This document shows positions 56,592-64,000 of a stretch of DNA of 64,000 nt, one piece after another. Position 1 is the first letter of the stretch. The number at the start of each line of letters is the position of its first letter. Under the pieces are notes generated by a model that was not told where the DNA came from, did not search any database, and worked only from the letters and a program-made list of their open reading frames with translations. This DNA comes from Rhododendron vialii (Eukaryota > Streptophyta > Magnoliopsida > Ericales > Ericaceae). The translations under genes were made by a program, and so were the position numbers. Location: assembly GCF_030253575.1 (NCBI RefSeq), contig NC_080564.1:4570501-4634500 (forward strand), written 5' to 3'.

Positions 56592-59500
56592 TTTCCTGAT
56601 GTTTCTCTTCCTCTCCCACTCGTGGGAAACATGCCCAGACTATGATAACCATTAAAATATTATCCGCTATTACCAACACAATCAATTTATAACAAGTGAC
56701 CGGTAGGAATCAGATGCATGCTGTAAGAGAAGAACAAAACTCATGAACCAACAACTGGAAACAAAGTAGATTATATTGGAATCTAAAATGCATAGCTGAA
56801 GCAAGAAAACAATAAACAAACAATTTTTTTTTGAAAGTAACCTGTGAATTAAGATCATGCAACTGTCGCACAGCTTGAGGGGATCCATTCATGAAGTATA
56901 ATGAACCAGATAGGCCCACCCGAATATCCACCCTTTTGAGTTCAATTTCAGTCAAATTCAAAACCTGCGGAGTCAAATGACCAGCATCATGAGAAGGTTA
57001 TCAAAATTAGTCGGACCATTCTTCATTACATAGAGAACGAAAGGATAGAAAAGATTGAAGCAAAAGTGCAAAACAACATAGTTGTTGCTAGATGTAAAGG
57101 GGTTAGATTTCTTGGAGGGTTTCAACCTAAAACCAATTGGCAATAAGTGAAGTAGCCTCTAGAATATATTAACCAAGCTTGAGTGGCTTAAATGAGCGAT
57201 GTAAGACAAGTCTAACACTCTCCCTCACGTGCAGCCTAGATGCACGTGGACGTGGAGGTGACAGACCAGGAGCTCTAAGCGATTGACTCAGGCGACAAAG
57301 ATGACAGAGACTTTCCCACGAGAGGTAAGGCCACCCAAGACCTGCTTTGATACCATGTTAGATTTCTTGGAGGGTTCCAACCTAAAATCAATTAGCAAAA
57401 CGTGGAGTAGCCTCTAGAATATATTAACCAAGCTTGGGTGGCTTAAATGAGAACTGATATCATGTTAGATTTCTTGGAGCGTTCCAACCTAAAACCAATT
57501 GGCAAAACATGGAGTAGCCTCTAGAATATATTAACCAAGCTTGGGTGGCTTAGATGAGAGAAACCCCACCCCCCCCGACGAGTAATTGACTTATAAAGCC
57601 ACATTAGAAGATCATTCTAACTACTTAATCTGTTTCCATGGAAAAAAATATTCATTCAAATTCTCTCGAGAGCAAAGCCTTTTACCTTCAAATGTAGGGT
57701 AACCCTCCCATCACTTGAGTCAGTCAAATGATAAGCTTCAACATAGCAAGGATCACTACTACCAGTCAATGTACATGCACTCGGTGCAACTTTAAGTAAC
57801 TTGGAGTCAATTCCTTCAGCCAACAAAAGAGTTAATTCACTAGGGTCTGGTCTCCAAAGTTCCAAAATAGCCTTGTGAACCAATCCTTCCAACTTCCGGT
57901 CCTGAGCCGCGGATGCTTCAAAAAATTGAACAGTTAACTTGTGGTGGCTAAACGGGTAATCCCCTCTAGCATCACTAACCCCAGCCCACCTGCAAGAGAA
58001 ATATGGTGTAAGTGACGTAACTAATAGCTTGTTATGCACATAAGTAGCCAAGTTAAGACCTAATGAACTTCAATCCCCTACAGAACCTAAACGCCATTAA
58101 CAGGGGAGAAAGATTACGCCCATAAATAAATCTAACAAAAGCAAAACATAGACTTGGACAGATATAAGGTCAATGGTTCCCAAAAACAGAAAAACATAAG
58201 TTCTGTTTTAGGTACAATTGGTAATTGGTAAAACATCAGAGATAATCAAGACATCAGAAACGTGGGCAGTAATCCTCCTTTTAACCAACTAAGACACTGG
58301 CGCTCAACCCGAGTCTCAGGCACATTCTTCATACAAGGGGTACTATTTCGTTACGTCGTGAGCAACACATAAACTTGGGACCAAGAGGTAGAACAAGAAA
58401 TCAGGGACCATACCAAACAAAGTGGAAATCTTGGAGTCACGCTCCATGCCCCAGCTCCCTGGTGGGGATGAGGGGCAGCCCCACGTGATTTCCCTGGCTT
58501 GCCCTACATGATGGATTTGACCAGTTACAGAAGTCGATGGGGATTAGACTTGAGCACATCACCAGGAAAATAGTTTCCAGCAGAGACAGGATTTTGGTCG
58601 AACTTCCAACACCCATCTTGATTTATAAACATTTGTTTGATCAGGACTCACCCCAATTCAGGAAAAAGGAAAACTGGATTTTAGGTTTTGCACATGGTAA
58701 GCATGAAAGCAACCCAACAACTGAGATGTTCTGTTAAAGGAAATTTCCTAACAAAAAAATCTTCTATTCTTTTGTCCATGTACGATCACAATAACAGAAA
58801 AAAGGTGCTACGCTGCTTGCTAGTGGACATGATGAGTACCACCCAGCTAGATCATGTAGAGGAGCTTCCGGTGACTTGATCATTAGTACAACCCACATTA
58901 TATTCTTCCACTAACAGACAAGTATTTCCTTAGCGACACCTCCCCTACTAATCCAAGTAGGGTAGTTATAAAACCATGTAAAGCAATTTATAAATAATTA
59001 CAGAACTGATGCTTACTTGGTTTCTGGGTGACCTGCAACATATTTAATTCTCTGCAATATTAAACGGCACTGATGCTTATTGACAGAATCAGCTAAGCCA
59101 TTGTTTCTGAACTCTTCCAGCTCTTTGGTCAGCAAATGTCCTGCCCTAGCATTACGGGATCCCAACCGCTGAGCACAAAGAAGAACTCCCTGAACATCCT
59201 GAAGTCTATTTGTCGAAGATGCAGATGCGTCTATGTTGAACAAAACCTTATGCATATTTGATATAATAATGTTCAGAGGGTCCTCAGGGTCATCAGCAAG
59301 AAGTGGGTCCAAACCTTCTAAATCAATGTGCTCTGCAATAGCCCAAATAACGCGGGCACAAATCCTAGGGGTATTCACCTGAAAAATGAGAAAAGATGTT
59401 AGATAACAAGGTATCAAATATTGGGGCGGTTCCGGGGACATCTATAAAAACATCTCATAGTTCCCAATCAAATTTTGATAATCTGAGCCGCTCAATGTGA

Positions 59501-62500
59501 TCAGAATGTGATTTTAAGGGTACCCATGAGAAATCAACAAAAAAAATGACCGAAAAGGGCTCGATCTGAGGAGTTTTTAGCTCAGATTTGGTGAACGGTT
59601 CAATTAAAAGCTGCTCAAAACAAGCACTTCCCTGTGATTTTTTTTTCTAATTTCTCGCAGGCACCCTTAAAATCACATTCTGCACACATTGAACGGTTTG
59701 GATCATAAAAATTTGATCGGGAACTATGAGATTGAAATTTGGGGTTTTTTTTTTAGATTTTTTTTAGGTGTCCCCGGAACCGCCCCGATCAAATATTAAG
59801 CTTACTATGACAACTAATACACCTCCTTTTTTGGAAAGAAATAGTAGAATTTTCAACATAGATGCCAAGGGATGGAAGGTATCATTCAGAGAAATGCTGG
59901 AGCTAAACTGCTAAAGCAAAGTGAACTGCTGGAAGGTGAAGAGTGTAACTACAAGGAACAAGCAAATGTGTGATAACTGGAGAATGTTCCCTGGTTGTTC
60001 TAGAAGCTCTAGTTAGGTTGTAGATCTGCTAGGCATATTTGTGCTTTGTATTTCTTTGCTTTCTAGTAGCTAGTTGTTGAGGTGGTTGTTGGCTTATTCG
60101 GGGTACATCCAGAGGGTTTGCTGATTGTGGTAACAAATTTTGGATAACCAAAACATCAAAACTAGGTATCATCCAAATTCTAGAAAATTGAGGGATACAA
60201 ATTCTGAATCAAAACAACCAGTATCTCTGATCTGGATAGCTCTTGGCAAAAAACTAGGAGAGAACTTAAATAAGGAAGCCAAAACAAAAACAAAAACCAC
60301 AACAGGAGCTGCAGAAGGATGTATTTGAACCTCACGTAGATCTTTCACAAGTTCACGCTGTAAACTCTGTAATCGGGTTTCATTCATAATTTGATCCTGA
60401 GAGGCTCCATCTTTGACTCTTTTGACACCTCCCCTGGTATCATAAATGTGGCAAAGCCTAACCAACAACTTCAAATAACAATCAATGGCATACGTTCGCC
60501 CCTCACAATCCCACTTAACACATGGCCTACAAACTTCTACAACTTCCAATGCTGGCTCTGTCCAGTTTAATGCTCCATAACCAGTTCCATACGCCAATGC
60601 TCCAATAACTCTGCTCTCCATACCTGAACTCTTTTGTTCAGGCAATGGTAAGGATAACTGGAAGCAGCTTTCTACCAATGTAGCAACCAATTCTTCTCTG
60701 AATAAAGTTTTACTTGTTACACTGTTGAGGTCATCTTTTATCCTTGTATCCTCGAAAAGTGAAGCAATATCAGTTCCTGCAAGAGGTTTTTGACCTCTTC
60801 GGACGCTTTCCTTAGCGAAAAGGTCAACACAAAGAGCAGTTCGACAGATGCACGCTAGAGCATGCATGCGGTCTGATTCTGCTCTCAAGTTTCTCACCAT
60901 AAGAAGCAACCTTTTAAACAATGATACCTGCAAGAAGCAAAATTGGTTAATCATTCCGTATCTTCATACATACTTAATACATATGAGCACCATCCATAAA
61001 TATCAATAATGAATTCTCCATAGTATCCAAAGTCAGTATACAAAGCTAGTGTACAAAAATCAGTAAGTTTTAAATAACTGAGCCATCAGACAGAAGAAGC
61101 AATCATAATAGAGAGGATACGCTTTTCCTGATAAAGAGCAAAACCAGTTGGAATATATCTGCACGAGTGTCCAATGCTGATTTAGCTTGAATGAACACCC
61201 CAATGGCAATCAGGCCATCTCTGGAAAGAAGAAAGGGTAACATTCTGAAGTTTAATCCAACAACGTATTGTCTCAACAAATAAAGCTTTTTGAGTAGAGT
61301 TTGTAGTTATTGACACTAGATTGGTGGTTCGAGACTGGACAGATGCAATAGTTCTTTGAGCAGTGCCCAGAAAACAAAAGCTAAAGAAATGCACGACAAG
61401 GAACCACAATTGAAGCTTAGATAGCCACATGAATACCACACTCTTCACACTGGAGTTGCTATTTCACTAATTTTGAGTCACTAATTTACTTTGTGCATAT
61501 GTGGGTGATACTTTGATAGGTGAGACAAAAATTGAAATAGTGCAACACTAAGTCTTAGCTCCCTAGGAAGTGTGATATCACCGATTTGGGAAAAGCCTAT
61601 GTGATCTTACAGTCCATTTGGATGGTGAGAAAGGATGAGATAAGAAAGGGCGAGCCTAAGTGATATCACCGATTTGGGAAAAGCCTATGGGATGTTACAG
61701 CCCATTTGGATTGCGAGAAAGGATGAGATAAGAAAGGGGCAGCCCTTTCTCACCAAATCTCACCATTTTTGGTGAGATAAAATGGTGAGTTTGGGAGAGA
61801 AAGGGGAAGGGCCAATCAAAATTTTTTCTCTCCATTTCTCACCAAAATGTTCAATCCGAATGAGTGATTTGATAAGAAACCCTAACCCTTTCCTTTATTT
61901 TCTCATGAAACCTTGCATCCAAATGGGGAGTAAGGGATGAGATTAGAGAGAACTCAAGGAACCAGCTCAAGCCAAGTCAATGCAACATCATAGGGAAGAT
62001 GTCAAGGAAATTTGAGTAGCATAAATGCAAATCAGTATCTACGCATATGATCATTGTGTACAATTGAACAAAAATAGGGGTGACCTGCATCCCAACTAAA
62101 GGATTCTCAACTCATAGATAAATAACTTGATATGTCTTTGAGTTGCATGCATTCACAAGCGTATAATTAAACAAGAAAAATGCAGCTGGAAATAGGGATA
62201 ATAAGTACCTGCATACTAAGATCAAGCAAATGCAGATTCGTAACGACAGATCTCACGATACTTTCTCGAGCAGATGAGAACTCCTGCCTGTCCCAAAGCG
62301 TGAGAATTGCGATTATCGACTGCGAAGCCCACTCAGGCTTCCCTCCAGGCACATCAGCCAAGTACAACATATTAATCGCCACCTCAAAAATCAATGCCGG
62401 ATCCAACGATGACGCCAGAAACGGCGCCAGATGCGAAACCACATCCGATGCCCCCACGAACCTCTCCGCATTATTACCCCCATAGTCCAACACCTTGCTG

Positions 62501-63333
62501 TTCCGAGTCTTCGACAGCTTCCGGATAGCCTCCACGGAACCCGATGCCACTGCCTTCACCGCGTAGACCAACGGGTACACCGTGGCCCTAAAGCTCTCCA
62601 CGGGCAAAATCAACGACCTGGCCATCAAGGTATTCCGATGCGTCCATACAAAATCGACCATCGAGGAAACCCAATTCGACCGAATCGCGACCGAATTCTC
62701 GCTGTCTACTAACTTATCGCCGGCCAACCGGCTCATTTTTTTCGACTCGAATTCGTGGAACAATCTCCCGACCGATTCAAACGCGACCCTCGACACGGTG
62801 TCGGATCGGTCCAGCATGTTCTGCCCGATCCTGGTCCACCAAACGGAAACCCTATCCAGTAAATTCATGTTGCTTTCACACAGAATGACGAGATCGTCCC
62901 TGGCGAGGATGGAGCCTAGGGTTTCGGTTACGGAGAAGCGTAGGGTTTCGCTGGGGGAGTCGAAGCAGCCGGAGATTTGCTTGTTGGTGTCGCCGATGAG
63001 TCTGCCGAGTCGGTGGGAGGGGATGGCGGCGAGGATGGAGACGGCGGCGGCGGCGACGTCGGGGTCGGGGAAGTCGAGGTCGGAGCGGATGCCGCCGCAG
63101 ACGGTCTCCCAGAGGTCGGGGGTGAGGCGGGTGGATCGGATGAGGTCGAAGGCGAGCTTCTTGGAGATGGCGGAGGCCGGGGAGGCGACGATCTCGTCGA
63201 CGGCGGATTTGGCGAGGACGGAGATGTCACGGCCCGCGGCGGATTGCTGGAGGGCCTGGAGGAGTGCGGAGGACTGGCGGAGGGCGTCGTTGGAGCGGAG
63301 GTCAGCTTGGATCTGGGCGAAGAGTATGTCCAT
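54395..63333 (-). CDS. TPLATE: TPLATE, subunit of the endocytic TPLATE adaptor complex, 1159 aa
   Basis: TPLATE is the founding subunit of the plant TPLATE complex, which drives clathrin-mediated endocytosis at the plasma membrane and works at the cell plate. Exons in order of translation (62209-63333, 60331-60927, 59017-59378, 57686-57989, 56842-56964, 55740-56186, 54395-54916) total 1160 codons, close to the 1176 aa of Arabidopsis At3g01780. It opens MDILFAQIQADLRSNDALRQ. The helical-repeat trunk fills residues 1-~600, with PEWASQSIIAILTLWDRQEF near the end of exon 1 and the conserved CPCVKW-like CRPCVKWDCEGRTYA. An appendage follows at ~700-1050 (NDGR-like SSDGRVTLHLK, RVDIRVGLSGSLYF, PFHRVCSHIIRTVAGF). 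Near the C-terminus is a Glu/Lys-rich stretch (DDEKEEEDEEDKKESEKE), ending in LQEWHVLCKDR. All junctions keep frame with GT-AG introns. Introns 1, 2, 4 and 5 contain repeats but leave splice sites intact. Confidence 0.97.
56295..56525. repeat. Minisatellite-like repeats in TPLATE intron 5
   Basis: Three imperfect units of 'CAATAGCAAAGCACGAGG' type, each with ATCAATTTCAACTCCATTA or a variant, starting at about 56,326, 56,362 and 56,485. They are separated by C- and CT-rich simple sequence. Confidence 0.7.
56422..56442. repeat. Poly(C) tract, 21 bp
   Basis: Uninterrupted run of 21 C on the plus strand (G in the TPLATE pre-mRNA) inside intron 5. Length in assemblies may be unreliable. Confidence 0.9.
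56546..56584. repeat. (CT)n microsatellite in TPLATE intron 5
   Basis: About 19 CT units. On the transcribed strand this is GA-rich, away from the splice sites. Confidence 0.9.
57103..57558. repeat. Three ~95-bp repeat units in TPLATE intron 4
   Basis: Units starting TTAGATTTCTTGGAGGGTT at 57,103, 57,358 and 57,465, each running through AACCTAAAA-CAATT and AGTAGCCTCTAGAATATATT to GGGTGGCTTA-ATGAG. The first two are separated by 160 bp that begins TCTAACACTCTCCC. Such TTAGA...TCTAACA pairs occur in LTR-type fossils, so this may be a broken remnant of one; the family cannot be told. Confidence 0.6.
59423..59787. mobile_element. MITE with GGGGCGGTTCCGGGGACA ends in TPLATE intron 2
   Basis: 365 bp. 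Perfect terminal inverted repeats GGGGCGGTTCCGGGGACA / TGTCCCCGGAACCGCCCC, flanked by the 10-bp direct repeat ATCAAATATT (59,413-59,422 and 59,788-59,797), most like a Mutator-type MITE. The inner part is a second long inverted repeat (CAAATTTTGATAATCTGAGC ... GATCATAAAAATTTGATCGG) related to 27,478-27,735. It starts only 45 bp from exon 3 of TPLATE, beside the donor. Confidence 0.9.
61572..61747. repeat. 88-bp tandem duplication in TPLATE intron 1
   Basis: GTGATATCACCGATTTGGGA starts at 61,572 and again at 61,660. Both units run on through AAAAGCCTATG and CCATTTGGAT to GATGAGATAAGAAAGGG. The second unit includes the left end of the MITE that follows, so the duplication happened after that insertion. 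Confidence 0.85.
61698..61931. mobile_element. MITE with CCATTTGGAT ends in TPLATE intron 1
   Basis: Left end CAGCCCATTTGGATTGCGAG, right end the inverted TTGCATCCAAATGGGGAG. The interior has paired TCTCACC and GGTGAGA words. Possibly PIF/Harbinger or hAT; target site unclear. Confidence 0.6.
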
Positions 63334-64000
63334 TTTCGATCGGAGTGTGAATTAATCAATCAGTTGAATCTGGTGGGCTAATCTGGTGGGCTAAATCGAG
63401 GGAATGATTTGAATCTGTGAATGGTTTTTCTGGGTTCGAGACAGTTTCTCTCTCTCTCACTAGGAGTGAGAGAGAGGGGGAAGGTCCACCGGGGGAGTAC
63501 TGTATTCCTCTTTCTTCCCTCCAGATTCCGGCATTCCAACTTGCTGGTTAGTTGAAAATCTGGGTTTCAACAGATACAGTAGTTGATTATTTTAGATAGA
63601 TTCGAAAAATGTACTCTAATATTAAAGGCATTTTATTCATCAGATAAATACAGTACTACTCCACATATATTGTACTATATTAGAGTCATCCAATGAAATT
63701 GGCAGTGATTTTCACACTTTCCGAACGGGTTCGGGTCAGGTAATACTATTAACGTGTGTAAACCGGGGATGATGAGGTTTTAGGGCTAGCTTGAAAAGGT
63801 TTGGGTTAGTCCTCTCTCTCAATAGGTTGTAAACGAATCAAAAATCCAAGCTCATGCTCAATTTCAGCCTTAACGAGCGAGTTTTTGTCGAATCGAGTTG
63901 AGTAAATTATAAAATGAGTCGAACTTTTGTCAAACGGCTGATCGGCTTGTTTACTAAACGAGCCGAAAATTCGAGCTCAAGCTCGGCTCGTTTAATAAAC
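63334..64000. promoter_or_regulatory. TPLATE 5' flank
   Basis: Region upstream of the TPLATE start, read on the minus strand. At 63,450-63,476 a CTCTCTCTCACT / AGTGAGAGAGAG palindrome with a 3-base loop lies ~115 bp before the start codon, perhaps in the 5' UTR. The window ends in an inverted repeat GTTTACTAAACGAGCC (63,949-63,964) / GGCTCGTTTAATAAAC (63,985-64,000), likely the edge of a transposon that continues outside. No gene seen. Confidence 0.45.

Noticed and set aside
57103-57558. A defined LTR retrotransposon
   Set aside because: Only short repeated pieces are present. No primer-binding site, coding region or paired ends could be recognised.
61182-61448. 88-aa minus-strand ORF inside TPLATE intron 1
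   Set aside because: Conserved TPLATE sequence passes directly from exon 1 (…LLDLSMQ) to exon 2 (VSLFKRLLLM), so this is intron.
62582-63355. 257-aa plus-strand ORF opposite the start of TPLATE
   Set aside because: Mirror of a GC-rich coding exon. The TPLATE protein on the other strand is unmistakable.

Overview
The window is nuclear DNA of a flowering plant, most likely a eudicot. Its genes are intron-rich with GT-AG introns, the intergenic DNA is AT-rich, there are many Stowaway, hAT and Mutator-type MITEs, and every gene has a clear plant homologue. I cannot name the species. Gene models were built by hand by joining splice sites and checking that the reading frame closes from start to stop.

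Positions 1-38,323 hold a head-to-tail array of seven genes for a plastid-type mTERF protein, closest to Arabidopsis MTERF5/MDA1. Each intact copy has four exons: a transit-peptide exon, a 50-nt second exon, a 216-nt third exon and a ~1.1-kb fourth exon carrying the mTERF repeats. Copies 2, 3, 5, 6 and 7 are open (478, 480, 481, 486 and 485 aa). Copy 4 is open but stops 56 codons early. Copy 1 is a frameshifted pseudogene whose first exon lies before the window, so the array probably continues upstream. Copies 3-6 each carry an extra, broken duplicate of the gene's 3' end just after their stop codon. The array is peppered with MITEs: an ancestral hAT-like one in intron 3 of most copies, and younger insertions in single copies.

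Positions 38,324-42,189 are AT-rich DNA in which I see no gene. A RAD21/SCC1 cohesin kleisin gene follows (42,190-47,936, 12 exons, 599 aa). Positions 47,937-49,529 contain a tandem duplication interrupted by a MITE.

The last part holds an organellar ribosomal protein L13 gene (49,530-53,285, plus strand, 205 aa), which appears to use two GC-AG introns. Convergent to it is TPLATE (54,395-63,333, minus strand, seven exons, 1159 aa), a subunit of the plant endocytic TPLATE complex. The TPLATE-L13 pair matches the neighbouring Arabidopsis loci At3g01780 and At3g01790, so this end is conserved ancestral gene order while the mTERF end is a local, dynamic expansion.

The genes do not form a pathway. 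The most notable content is the mTERF5-like array: a normally low-copy organellar transcription factor amplified in tandem, with mosaic copies, pseudogenes and an N-terminus that ordinary ORF reading misses.
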